Positions 16,477 to 24,787 of a stretch of 64,000 bases of DNA are shown here, piece after piece (position 1 is the stretch's first letter; every line of letters starts with the position of its first letter). Both the position numbers and the translations under genes were made by a program. The notes beneath the pieces were generated by a model. It was not told where the DNA came from and did not search any database. It was given only the letters and a program-made list of their open reading frames with translations. This DNA is from Paractinoplanes ovalisporus (GTDB lineage Bacteria; Actinomycetota; Actinomycetes; Mycobacteriales; Micromonosporaceae): positions 124,001-188,000 of the forward strand of contig NZ_JAENHP010000021.1 of NCBI RefSeq assembly GCF_016834655.1, written 5' to 3'.

Positions 16477-17403
16477 GTGGGTGACTCTCTGATTCATGCG
16501 CGCGGCCTCGTGAAGCGGTTCGGCGACTTCACCGCGGTCGACGGCATCGACGTCGACGTGCGGCGGGGCGAGGCGTTCGGCTTCCTCGGGCCCAACGGCG
16601 CGGGCAAGAGCTCGACCATGCGCATGATCGGGTGTGTGTCCCCGCCGACCGGTGGCGTGCTCGAGATCCTGGGCATGGACCCGCGGCGTGACGGCCCGAA
16701 GATCCGCGGCAAGCTCGGCGTCTGCCCTCAGCTCGACAACCTCGACATCGAGCTGACCGTGCGCGAAAACCTGACTACGTACGCCCGTTTCTTCGGCATC
16801 CCCCGCAAGGAGGCCCGTCGCCGCGCCGACGAGCTGCTCGAGTTCGTGCAGCTCTCCGAACGGGCCGACAGCAAGGTCGAGCCGCTGTCGGGCGGCATGA
16901 AACGACGGCTCACGATCGCCCGGGCGATGGTCAACCAGCCCGAGATGGTGCTGCTCGACGAGCCCACCACCGGCCTCGACCCGCAGGCCCGTCACCTGGT
17001 GTGGGAGAGGCTGTTCCGGCTCAAGCAACAGGGCGTCACGCTGGTGCTCACCACCCACTACATGGACGAGGCCGAGCAGCTCTGCGACCGGCTGGTGGTG
17101 ATGGACGGCGGCCGCATCGTCGCCGAGGGGTCGCCGCGGGCGCTGATCGAGCAATATTCGACGCGCGAGGTCGTCGAGCTGCGCTTCAACACCGAAGACC
17201 AGTCGGCATACGCGGAAAAGCTGGCCGGCATCGGCGAGCGCCTCGAGGTCCTGCCCGACCGCATCCTGCTCTACGTCGCCGACGGCGATGACGCGACCGA
17301 CGAGGTCAACCGCCGTTCCCTGGGCCCGGCGAGCGTCCTCGTGCGGCGCAGCAGCCTGGAAGACGTCTTCCTGCACCTCACCGGCCGGACGCTGGTCGAC
17401 TGA
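16477..17403 (+). CDS. ABC-2 type exporter ATP-binding protein
   Basis: A 308-residue ATPase of the drug/lipid exporter class (DrrA/NodI type). Motifs: Walker A GPNGAGKSS, Q-loop VCPQLDN, signature LSGGMKRR, Walker B MVLLDEPTTGLDPQAR, switch LVLTTHYMDEAEQLCD. A C-terminal extension of about 80 residues after the core is usual in DrrA-like proteins. The GTG start at 16477 appears leaderless. It overlaps the next gene (TGATG) and probably drives a heterodimer of the two following permeases. Substrate unknown; no antibiotic cluster is near. Confidence 0.93.
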   Translation: MGDSLIHARGLVKRFGDFTAVDGIDVDVRRGEAFGFLGPNGAGKSSTMRMIGCVSPPTGGVLEILGMDPRRDGPKIRGKLGVCPQLDNLDIELTVRENLTTYARFFGIPRKEARRRADELLEFVQLSERADSKVEPLSGGMKRRLTIARAMVNQPEMVLLDEPTTGLDPQARHLVWERLFRLKQQGVTLVLTTHYMDEAEQLCDRLVVMDGGRIVAEGSPRALIEQYSTREVVELRFNTEDQSAYAEKLAGIGERLEVLPDRILLYVADGDDATDEVNRRSLGPASVLVRRSSLEDVFLHLTGRTLVD

Positions 17404-18161
17404 TGACGCCCGCGCTCTCGGTTCTTGAATATCATCTGGTCAACTATCGGCGCACCTGGCGGTCGAGCGCGTTGTCGACGCTGGTCATGCCGTTGCTCAC
17501 GCTGCTGGGCTTCGGGGTCGGCGTGGGGGCTTACGTCCGCGGTGGTGTCGACGGTGTGCCCTACATCGACTGGATCGTGCCGGGGCTGATCGCGTCGACG
17601 GCCATGCAGGCGGCGTTCGGCGAGGCCACCTGGCCGGTGCTGAGCTATTTCGAATGGCTCAAGGTCTATTTCGCCCAGGCCGCGGCGCCGCTGCGGGTGG
17701 CCGACATCGTCGGCGGGCATCTCGCGTTCATGCTGTTCCGGGTGCTGCTCACCGCGGCCGCGTTCCTGGTCGTGGCGGCCGCCTTCGGCACGCTGCACTC
17801 GTGGTGGGCGCCGATGACGCTGGTGGTGGCGCTGCTGGTCGGCCTGGCCTCGGCCGCGCCGACGATGGCGTACGCGGCCAGCATCACCAGCGACAGCTAT
17901 CTGATCATCCTGATGCGGTTCGCGGTGCTGCCGATGTCGCTGTTCTCCGGGGTGTTCTTCCCGGTCGAGTCGCTGCCCCTGCTGCTGCGCTGGGTGGCCT
18001 ACGTGTTCCCGCTGTGGCACGGCGTCGAGCTCAGCCGCGACGCCATGCTCGGCCTCGACCCGGGCGCGCTCGGCCTGGTCCACGTGGGCGCGCTGCTGGC
18101 CTGGTGCGTCGCCGGCTGGTGGCTGGCCCACGCCCGTTTCCGTCGCAGGTTGGTGATCTGA
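17403..18161 (+). CDS. ABC-2 type exporter permease, first subunit
   Basis: A 252-residue membrane protein with six predicted helices, including VMPLLTLLGFGVGVGAYV, VPGLIASTAMQAAFGEATW, RVLLTAAAFLVVAAAFGTL and FAVLPMSLFSGVFFPVESLP. The last motif (FSGVFFPVESLP followed by FPLWHGVELSR) is characteristic of NodJ/DrrB-type ABC-2 permeases. Its ATG overlaps the ATPase stop by one base. The stop at 18161 lies inside the first copy of a tandem repeat that separates it from the second permease. Confidence 0.92.
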   Translation: MTPALSVLEYHLVNYRRTWRSSALSTLVMPLLTLLGFGVGVGAYVRGGVDGVPYIDWIVPGLIASTAMQAAFGEATWPVLSYFEWLKVYFAQAAAPLRVADIVGGHLAFMLFRVLLTAAAFLVVAAAFGTLHSWWAPMTLVVALLVGLASAAPTMAYAASITSDSYLIILMRFAVLPMSLFSGVFFPVESLPLLLRWVAYVFPLWHGVELSRDAMLGLDPGALGLVHVGALLAWCVAGWWLAHARFRRRLVI

Positions 18162-18313
18162 CCATGGTGACGCCGAGTGATACCGCGGCCGCTGTGCTGC
18201 GTTTGTCGCCGTCGTGGGTCGGTGGTCAGGTCGTGATGCTGCGGCCGCTGCCCTTCGTCCGTTTCCGTCGCGGGGTGGTGGTCAGGTCATGGTGACGCTG
18301 GTGATGCCGCGGT
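18135..18313. repeat. Triplicated 60-65 bp tandem repeat between the two ABC permease genes
   Basis: Three imperfect copies start at 18135, 18200 and 18260 (CGTTTCCGTCGC or CGTTTGTCGCC). Copies 1 and 3 both carry GGTGGT/GATCTG-like sequence and then ATGGTGACG 29 bases after the copy start. Copy 1 holds the 3' end of the first permease gene; copy 3 holds the start of the second. Copy 1's ATG opens a 43-codon frame ending at 18295 that looks like a duplication by-product. Confidence 0.75.
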
Positions 18314-19098
18314 TGCTGGCCTTCGAGGGGACGCCCCGCCGCGCGGCGTCGGTGACCGAGCGCAACATCTCGACGCTGCGCTCGGCCTACTGGGTGGTCA
18401 TGGTCTCGGGCTTCCTCGAGCCGGTGCTCTACCTGTTCTCGATCGGCGTCGGCGTGGGCGCGCTGATCGGCGACATCACGCTGCCCGGGGGCGAGGTGGT
18501 GGGTTACGCCGAGTTCGTGGCCCCGGCCATGCTGGCGGCGTCGGCCATGACGGGCGCGCTGGCCGAGACCACATTCAACTTCTTCGGCAAGATGAAGTTC
18601 GTCCGGCTCTACGAGGGCATCCTGGCCACCCCCGTACGCCCCATCGAGATCGCCCTGGGCGAGCTGGCCTGGGCGATGGTCCGCGGCGTGATCTATTCGG
18701 CCGCCTTCGTGGTGATCATGACGCTGATGGGCCTGACGACCTGGTCGCGGGCGCTGGCCATGCTGCCCGCGACGCTGCTGGTGGGCCTCGCCTTCGGCGC
18801 CCTGGGCATGGCCGTGGCCACGATCATCCGCAGCTGGCAGGATTTCGACCTCATCGCGGCCGGCCAGTTCGCCCTGTTCCTGTTCTCCGGCACGTTCGTC
18901 CCGCCCACGGCCTACCCCGAGGTCGTCCGCTGGCTGATCGAGGCCACGCCGCTGTACCGCTCGGTCGACCTGATCCGTGCTCTGAGCACCGGCACCACGG
19001 GCTGGGTGCAGTTGCTCGACGTGGCTTACCTGATGGCGCTGGTCGCGCTGGGCCTGACCGTCGCCGGCCGCCGCATGGAGAAACAGCTCTGCAAGTGA
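18289..19098 (+). CDS. ABC-2 type exporter permease, second subunit
   Basis: A 269-residue permease, related to the preceding one: VSGFLEPVLYLFSIGVGVGAL, FVAPAMLAASAMTGALAET, RGVIYSAAFVVIMTLMGLT and the signature FALFLFSGTFVPPTAYPE followed by TPLYRSVDLIRAL. The ATG at 18289 starts the conserved part (MVTLVMPRLLAFEG) and lies in the third repeat copy. An upstream in-frame start at 18214 exists but only adds repeat-derived residues. No good ribosome site precedes it, so its translation may have changed after the duplication. Confidence 0.9.
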   Translation: MVTLVMPRLLAFEGTPRRAASVTERNISTLRSAYWVVMVSGFLEPVLYLFSIGVGVGALIGDITLPGGEVVGYAEFVAPAMLAASAMTGALAETTFNFFGKMKFVRLYEGILATPVRPIEIALGELAWAMVRGVIYSAAFVVIMTLMGLTTWSRALAMLPATLLVGLAFGALGMAVATIIRSWQDFDLIAAGQFALFLFSGTFVPPTAYPEVVRWLIEATPLYRSVDLIRALSTGTTGWVQLLDVAYLMALVALGLTVAGRRMEKQLCK

Positions 19099-19129
19099 CG
19101 CGCCGTCGCTCCACCCATGGTGGGCGGTT

Positions 19130-19212
19130 GCTTCGCGCGCGGCTGCCGGTTCGGAGACGGTGGTCGGTTCGCGGACGGCGGTTGGGTCGCTTCGCGCGCG
19201 GCTGCCGGTTCG
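19130..19212. repeat. Direct repeat of 24 bp in a gene-free stretch
   Basis: GCTTCGCGCGCGGCTGCCGG plus TTCG occurs at 19130-19153 and again at 19189-19212, 59 bases apart. The gene-free stretch 19099-19381 holds this repeat and related GGTTCG(C/G)GGA fragments, and probably the promoter of the YihY-family gene. No RNA gene is recognised. Confidence 0.7.
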
Positions 19213-19381
19213 CGGGTGGCGAGGGTTGTGAACGGGGGCGTTCCCGAATGAGGGGATCGTGGTTAGGGGTGGCCCGTGGCGGGCATCACCTGTCTGGGAC
19301 GTTGTCGCACGTCGTGGCGGGACTGGGGCTGACGCGCGGAAGCGGACCGAGACGTGGACGCTGTGCGCCTGGAGGAACCCG

Positions 19382-20536
19382 ATGAAGCTGCTTCGCCGCA
19401 AGCACGACGAGGACGACCAGAAAGCGGCCGCCGGGCAGACGGCGGCCGGGGAGCGCCCGGCGCCGGATCCGGAGTCGGCCGGGGCGCGGGCTCGGGGTGC
19501 GAAAGACTACGACCTCGAAGCGGCCCGAACCACGCGGACGCCGGGCGACAAGCCCAAGGACGTCGACGCGGTGTCGCCCGACGAAGGGCCGGACAGCCCG
19601 ATGGAGCTGCGGGGCAAGGGCTTGTTCGCCGCGTTGAAGCGGACGTTCAAGCAGTTCTCCGAGGACAACGTCTCGGACTGGGCGGCCGCGCTGACCTACT
19701 ACGGGGTGCTGTCGATCTTCCCGGGTGCGGTCGTGCTGGTGTCGATCCTCGGCATGCTCAGCAACGACGGTCAGGCGACGGTGCAGCAGACGGTCAGCGA
19801 GATCGCCAACAACGACCAGATCGAAGAGCTTGTCGGCACGGTGCTGAACCAGGTCAAGGGCACCGGCGGCGCCGGGTTCGCGGCCATCATCGGTCTGGTT
19901 CTGGCGTTCTGGTCGGCGTCCGGTTATGTCGCCGCCTTCATGCGGGCCTCCAACTCCGTCTACGACGTGCCGGAGGGGCGCCCGATCTGGAAGACGCTGC
20001 CGATCCGGGTCGGCGTCACCGCGGTCATCGGTCTCATGCTGATCGTCTCCGCGTTCATCGTCATCTTCACCGGTGACCTCGCCCGGGTGGTCGGCGAGCG
20101 GATCGGCCTGGGTGACGCGGCCGTGCTGACCTGGAACATCGCCAAGTGGCCGGTGCTCGTCCTGCTGGTCAGCCTGATGTTCGCGATCCTCTACTGGGCT
20201 TCGCCGAACGCCAAGACCGGTGGGTTCCGGTGGGTCAGCCCGGGTGGCATCTTCGCCGTCCTGCTGTGGCTCGTCGCTTCCGGCGGCTTCGCGATCTACC
20301 TGGGCAACTTCGCCAACTACGACAAGACGTACGGGACCCTGGGTGGTGTCATCGCCTTCCTGGTCTGGTTGTGGATCTCGAACATCGCGATCCTGCTGGG
20401 CGCCGAGCTCGACGCCGAGCTGGAGCGTGGGCGTGCCATCGCGGCCGGCCACGACCCGTCCGAGGAGCCCTTCCTCGAGCTGCGCGACGACCGCAAGCTC
20501 AAGAAGGGCAGCGAGCACGGCCTCAGCTCAGGCTGA
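19382..20536 (+). CDS. YihY/virulence factor BrkB family inner membrane protein
   Basis: A 384-residue protein. Residues 1-85 are a charged disordered N-terminus. The membrane domain starts with FKQFSEDNVSDWAAALTYYGVLSIFPG, the family hallmark, and contains AIIGLVLAFWSASGYVAAFMRASNSVYDV, a segment ending ILYWASPNAK and a C-terminal VIAFLVWLWISNIAILLGAELDAELERGR (quoted in part). About six helices are predicted. The family is widespread but its biochemical role is unsettled. The ATG at 19382 has GGAGGA upstream. A strong terminator follows. Confidence 0.93.
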   Translation: MKLLRRKHDEDDQKAAAGQTAAGERPAPDPESAGARARGAKDYDLEAARTTRTPGDKPKDVDAVSPDEGPDSPMELRGKGLFAALKRTFKQFSEDNVSDWAAALTYYGVLSIFPGAVVLVSILGMLSNDGQATVQQTVSEIANNDQIEELVGTVLNQVKGTGGAGFAAIIGLVLAFWSASGYVAAFMRASNSVYDVPEGRPIWKTLPIRVGVTAVIGLMLIVSAFIVIFTGDLARVVGERIGLGDAAVLTWNIAKWPVLVLLVSLMFAILYWASPNAKTGGFRWVSPGGIFAVLLWLVASGGFAIYLGNFANYDKTYGTLGGVIAFLVWLWISNIAILLGAELDAELERGRAIAAGHDPSEEPFLELRDDRKLKKGSEHGLSSG

Positions 20537-20551
20537 CCGGCAGAACGAAAG

Positions 20552-20580
20552 GACCCCGGCCCGGAGCGGCCGGGGTCTTT
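20552..20580 (+). terminator. Rho-independent terminator after the YihY-family gene
   Basis: A perfect 10-bp stem, GACCCCGGCC paired with GGCCGGGGTC around a six-base loop, followed by TTTGTGTT. It starts 15 bases after the stop codon. Confidence 0.9.
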
Positions 20581-20648
20581 GTGTTGGGGCCGGAACCAAC
20601 CATCGGCGGGAACCGAACCACGCCTAGGTCAACGGCCGATAACGAACT

Positions 20649-20676
20649 CAACTTTTGCTCCAATAGACAAAAGTTG
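20649..20676. promoter_or_regulatory. Inverted repeat, probable operator of the ROK regulator
   Basis: Perfect 9-bp arms CAACTTTTG and CAAAAGTTG separated by 10 bases, in an unusually AT-rich patch 106 bases upstream of the ROK gene. Dyads of this kind upstream of a ROK repressor gene are usually its own operators; this specific link is inferred. Confidence 0.7.
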
Positions 20677-20701
20677 GCGGTGATCTTCAAGAAGGTATGG
20701 A

Positions 20702-20775
20702 CTCCGGAGGCGTAACGCGCCTACTGTGACGGTCACAACACCGCGGGGTTACTCCGGTGTTAAGCGCCTCCGGAG
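20702..20775. promoter_or_regulatory. Long-range inverted repeat covering the ROK gene ribosome-binding site
   Basis: CTCCGGAGGCG (20702-20712) is repeated in inverse as CGCCTCCGGAG (20765-20775). The right arm includes the start of GGAGGT, the ribosome site of the gene at 20782. Between the arms lies a second perfect palindrome, TGTGACGGTCACA (20725-20737). The arms could act as operator halves or fold in the mRNA and hide the ribosome site. Confidence 0.55.
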
Positions 20776-20781
20776 GTCTCT

Positions 20782-22008
20782 GTGCACGTGGCCGATGCCC
20801 CCCACCTGCGGGTTTTGCGCCTGCTGCGCGATGAAGGACCGGTGTCGCGCGCCGAGCTGGGGGACCGACTCGAGCTGACCCGGCCGCGGCTTCTGGCCGA
20901 GGTCGAGCGACTGGTCGCGGCGGGCCTGATCGCCGAGGCCGGCATGGCCGCCTCCCGCGGCGGCCGCCGGTCGACCCTGGTCGAGCTCGACCCGCGACTC
21001 CGTTTCGCCGCGGTCGACCTGGGCGCCAGCTCGATCGACATCGAGGTGGTGAACGGGCGGCTGGAGCCGGTGGCGACCTACCGCGAGACCGCCGACATCC
21101 GCTCGGGGCCGCGGACCATACTGCACCGGGTCAATGAGCTGTTGCACAAGGCTCGCACCGACGGGGCGTACGAGAAGCTCGACGCGGTGGGCATCGGCGT
21201 TCCCGGCCCGGTGAGTTTCCGTGACGGCGTGCCGGTGTCGCCGCCGATCATGCCGGGATGGGACAGGTATCCCGTACGGGAGCTCCTGGCCCGGGAACAC
21301 GGGTGCCCGGCCGTGGTCGACAACGACGTGAACATCATGGCGATCGGCGAACGGCACGGCGGCGTCGCGCACTCGGTCGACGACTTCCTGTTCGTCAAGA
21401 TCGGCACGGGCATCGGCTGCGGGATCCACCTGGGTGGCACGGTCTATCGGGGGGTCGACGGCTGCGCCGGCGACATCGGGCACATCCAGGTCGATCCGAA
21501 CGGTCCGGTCTGCTCGTGCGGCAACACCGGCTGTCTCGAGGCGCTGTTCAGCGGGTCGGCCCTGGCCCGCGACGCGATCGCGGCCGCCCGCTCCGGTGAG
21601 TCGCCGGCCCTGGCCGAGCGTCTGGCCGCCGCCATGAACGCGGCCGAGAACCAGGACGACGACGAACAGTCCGAGCCCGCCATCACGATCACCGCCCGCG
21701 ACGTCGCCGACGGCGCCGCCGAGGGTGACGTCACCTGCATCCGTCTCATCCGCGAGGGCGGCCGCCGCGTCGGCGGTGTGCTGGCCACGCTCGTGTCCTT
21801 CTCCAACCCTTCGATGATCGTCATCGGCGGGGGCCTGGCCCAGCTCGGGCATGTGCTGCTCGCCGAGATCCGCAGTGTGGTCTACCGCCGGTCCCTTCCC
21901 CTGGCGACCGGCAACCTCCCCGTTGTCCTTTCGGAGCTGGGCAGCCGGGCCGGCGTCACGGGCGCCGCCGTGCTGGCCAGCGACACGGCATTCGAGCAGG
22001 CATCATGA
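20782..22008 (+). CDS. ROK family transcriptional regulator
   Basis: A 408-residue ROK protein. Residues 6-70 form a winged helix (LRVLRLLRDEGPVSRAELGDRL and RPRLLAEVERLVAAGLIAEAG). The ROK sugar-kinase-like domain follows with AAVDLGASSIDIEVV, VGIGVPGPVSF, VVDNDVNIMAIGE, the zinc-binding CSCGNTGCLEALFSG and VIGGGLAQLG. The zinc motif and HTH together fit repressors of sugar operons (NagC/XylR type). GTG start with GGAGGT upstream. Its stop overlaps the transporter ATPase gene (ATGA), so it heads the operon it probably controls. Confidence 0.93.
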   Translation: MHVADAPHLRVLRLLRDEGPVSRAELGDRLELTRPRLLAEVERLVAAGLIAEAGMAASRGGRRSTLVELDPRLRFAAVDLGASSIDIEVVNGRLEPVATYRETADIRSGPRTILHRVNELLHKARTDGAYEKLDAVGIGVPGPVSFRDGVPVSPPIMPGWDRYPVRELLAREHGCPAVVDNDVNIMAIGERHGGVAHSVDDFLFVKIGTGIGCGIHLGGTVYRGVDGCAGDIGHIQVDPNGPVCSCGNTGCLEALFSGSALARDAIAAARSGESPALAERLAAAMNAAENQDDDEQSEPAITITARDVADGAAEGDVTCIRLIREGGRRVGGVLATLVSFSNPSMIVIGGGLAQLGHVLLAEIRSVVYRRSLPLATGNLPVVLSELGSRAGVTGAAVLASDTAFEQAS

Positions 22009-23726
22009 CCATTCCCACCCCACGCGACGGCCACGCTCCGGCCGATCCGCCCCCTACGACAGCGAGTTCCGCCACGGCGGAGAGCGCGCCTCCCGCAGAG
22101 ACCATGACCAGGTCGGACACCACGGAGAACGGCGGCCTCGCGCTCAAGACCGGCGGCGACGTGCCCGCCCCACCGGCCGGCGACGACGGCGGTGACGGCC
22201 CCGGCGACGTGGTCCTGCGACTGACCGACGTGGTGAAGACCTTTCCCGGCGTACGGGCTCTGGACGGTGTTCAGCTCGAGGTGCGCGCCGGTGAGGTCCA
22301 CTGTCTGCTCGGGCAGAACGGCGCCGGCAAATCCACCCTGATCAAGACCCTGGCCGGTGTGCACCACGCCGACGGCGGGGAGATCACGTGGCTGGGCCAG
22401 CCGTTCGCGCCGGCCACACCGCAGGCTGCCATGCGCGCCGGCATCGCCACCATCTATCAGGAACTCGACCTGGTCGACGACCTGTCGGTGGCCGAAAACG
22501 CGTTCCTCGGTCACGAGGACACCCGGTTCGGCTTCACCCGCCGGCGCTCCACCGCCCAGAAGACCCGCGAGATCCTGTCCCGCCTCGGCCACCCGGAGAT
22601 CCCGCCACGGACGGCGGTGCGTGACCTGCCCGCCGCCGGCAAACAGATCGTCAGCATGGCCCGTGCGCTCTCGCACGACGCCAAGCTGATCGTCATGGAC
22701 GAGCCCAGCGCTGTGCTCGCTCATGACGAAGTGGAGAACCTGTTCCGCATCATCCAGGGGCTCACGTCCCAGGGGATCGCGGTCATCTACATCTCCCACC
22801 GGCTCGAGGAGATCCGCGAGATCGGCGACCGGGTCACCGTGCTCAAGGACGGCCGCACCACCGCGGCCAACCTGCCCGCGCGCACCACCCCGACCCGCGA
22901 TCTGGTCAGCCGCATGACGGGCCGGACCATCGAGTACGTCTTCCCGCCGCGCCGCCCGGCCGAGAAGCGTGAACCGCTCCTGGTCGTCGAAGGGCTGAGC
23001 CGCAAGGGCGAGTTCGCCGACGCCAGCCTCACAGTCGCGCCGGGCGAGATCGTCGGCATCGCCGGACTGGTCGGCTCGGGCCGGTCCGAACTGCTGGAGA
23101 CCATCTTCGGCGCCCGCCGCGCGGACTCCGGAACGGTCACGCTCGACGGCCAGCGCATCACCGGTGTCGGACGGGCCGTCCGCAAGGGCATGGGCATGGC
23201 GCCCGAGGAACGCAAGAGCCAGGCGCTGCTGCTCGACGAGCCGATCTACAAGAACATGACGCTCGCGTCGTTCAGCGGCTTCGCCAAGGTGGGCTTCACC
23301 GACGCGGGCGGCGAGCGCAAGGCCGCCGAGAAGACGGCCGACCTGCTCGAGCTGCGGCCCCGCGACGTCACCCGCCCGGTGCGCACGCTCTCGGGCGGGA
23401 ACCAGCAGAAGGTCGTGGTCGGGCGCTGGCTGCTCGACGACACCAAGCTGCTGCTGCTCGACGAACCCACCCGCGGCGTCGACGTCGGCGCCCGCGCCGA
23501 GCTCTACCAGGTGATCCAAGACCTGGCCGAACGTGGCGTCGGGGTGCTGCTCGTGTCGAGCGAGGTGCCCGAGGTGCTCGGCCTGGCCGACCGCGTGCTG
23601 GTCATGCGGGAGGGCCGGATCATCCGGGAGGCGCCCGCGCCCGAGATCGACGAGGACACCGTTCTCGACCTCGTCATGTCGGGATCGCTCACGACTGAGT
23701 CCATTCTGGAAGGGGAGCCAGCATGA
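22005..23726 (+). CDS. Ribose/monosaccharide-type ABC transporter ATP-binding protein (duplicated NBD)
   Basis: A 573-residue RbsA/XylG-type protein with two nucleotide-binding domains. The first starts near residue 68 (Walker A GQNGAGKST, Walker B LIVMDEPSAVLAHDE); its signature position reads DLPAAGKQ and is degenerate, as is common. The second has GLVGSGRSE in place of a classical Walker A, an intact LSGGNQQK signature and LLLLDEPTRGVDVGA. A 65-residue low-complexity N-terminus is unusual for the family. It overlaps both neighbours by four bases (ATGA), so the three genes are coupled. Confidence 0.93.
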   Translation: MTIPTPRDGHAPADPPPTTASSATAESAPPAETMTRSDTTENGGLALKTGGDVPAPPAGDDGGDGPGDVVLRLTDVVKTFPGVRALDGVQLEVRAGEVHCLLGQNGAGKSTLIKTLAGVHHADGGEITWLGQPFAPATPQAAMRAGIATIYQELDLVDDLSVAENAFLGHEDTRFGFTRRRSTAQKTREILSRLGHPEIPPRTAVRDLPAAGKQIVSMARALSHDAKLIVMDEPSAVLAHDEVENLFRIIQGLTSQGIAVIYISHRLEEIREIGDRVTVLKDGRTTAANLPARTTPTRDLVSRMTGRTIEYVFPPRRPAEKREPLLVVEGLSRKGEFADASLTVAPGEIVGIAGLVGSGRSELLETIFGARRADSGTVTLDGQRITGVGRAVRKGMGMAPEERKSQALLLDEPIYKNMTLASFSGFAKVGFTDAGGERKAAEKTADLLELRPRDVTRPVRTLSGGNQQKVVVGRWLLDDTKLLLLDEPTRGVDVGARAELYQVIQDLAERGVGVLLVSSEVPEVLGLADRVLVMREGRIIREAPAPEIDEDTVLDLVMSGSLTTESILEGEPA

Positions 23727-24739
23727 CAACCCAGACGGCGCCCCCGGAGGCGCCCACCAAGCCGGAACGCCGCAAGCTCGACGAGAACGCCCTGCGCAAC
23801 CTGGGCCTCGTCGGCGTGCTGATCCTTCTGATCATCGTCGGCATCATCACCAAGCCCGACCTCTACAGCGACCCGACCTGGGTCAAGAACAACTTCCTGA
23901 CGATCCTGCAGCAGGCGTCGGCGATCGGCGTGGTCACGGTCGGCATGACCTTCGTGATCATCGGGGGCGGCATCGACCTGTCGGTCGGCGCGATCGTCGC
24001 CATCGCCGGGGTGTGGTCCACGACGCTGGCGACCCAGAGCTACGGCGCCGGCGGCATGATCTTCACGGCGATCATCGTGGGTACCGTCGTCGGGCTCATC
24101 AACGGCGTCCTCATCGCGTACGGGAAACTGGTGTCCTTCATCGCGACACTGGCGATGATGGTCGCCGCCCGGGGACTCGCCGCCCAGATCTCCGGCAAGC
24201 AGACGCAGATCTCGACCAACTCGACGATCAACGACATCGCCAGCACCCGTCCGCTCGGCATCCCGCTGCTGGTCTGGATCCTGGCCGTCGTCGTCATCGC
24301 GGGCTGGGTGCTGCTCAACCGCACGACGTTCGGCCGGCGCACGGTGGCCGTCGGTGGCAACCCCGAGGCGGCCCGGCTCGCCGGCATCAACGTCAAGCGG
24401 CACACCATGCTGCTGTTCGCGTTGTCCGGCCTGTGCTGCGGCATCGCCGCGATCATGCTCACGTCCCAGGCGACCAGTGCTCAGGCCGCCATGGCGAACC
24501 TGTACGAACTCGACGCGATCGCGGCTGCGATCATCGGCGGCACGCTGCTCAGCGGCGGTCGCGGCACCATCGTCGGCGCGCTCTTCGGCGTGCTGGTGTT
24601 CTCCACCATCACCAACCTGTTCGCGATCAACAACCTCCCCACCGAGGTTCAGAACATGGTCAAGGGCGGGATCATCGTGGCCGCCGTCCTGATCCAGCAG
24701 TTCCGGTTCCAATCGCTCACTCAACTGTTCAAGCGCTGA
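23723..24739 (+). CDS. Ribose-type ABC transporter permease
   Basis: A 338-residue RbsC-family permease. The diagnostic segment GGGIDLSVGAIVAIAGV is present at about residues 82-98. Others are FIATLAMMVAARGLA, VAVGGNPEAARLAGINVKR and AAAIIGGTLLSGGRGTIVGALFG (quoted in part). Eight to ten helices are predicted. The ATG overlaps the ATPase stop. It forms the membrane channel of the ROK-regulated importer. Confidence 0.93.
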   Translation: MTTQTAPPEAPTKPERRKLDENALRNLGLVGVLILLIIVGIITKPDLYSDPTWVKNNFLTILQQASAIGVVTVGMTFVIIGGGIDLSVGAIVAIAGVWSTTLATQSYGAGGMIFTAIIVGTVVGLINGVLIAYGKLVSFIATLAMMVAARGLAAQISGKQTQISTNSTINDIASTRPLGIPLLVWILAVVVIAGWVLLNRTTFGRRTVAVGGNPEAARLAGINVKRHTMLLFALSGLCCGIAAIMLTSQATSAQAAMANLYELDAIAAAIIGGTLLSGGRGTIVGALFGVLVFSTITNLFAINNLPTEVQNMVKGGIIVAAVLIQQFRFQSLTQLFKR

Positions 24740-24787
24740 TCTCTTTCGCCCGGGCTTCGCTCGGTCCGGGTACCCCTTGGAGGAATC

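Noticed and set aside
18164..18295. 43-codon frame between the two ABC permeases
   Set aside because: It is made entirely of the tandem repeat copies and resembles the permease junction, so it is explained by duplication.
19099..19381. Possible gene on the minus strand before the YihY-family gene
   Set aside because: The frame is low complexity, is built from the 59-base-spaced repeats and continues antisense through the ABC permease.
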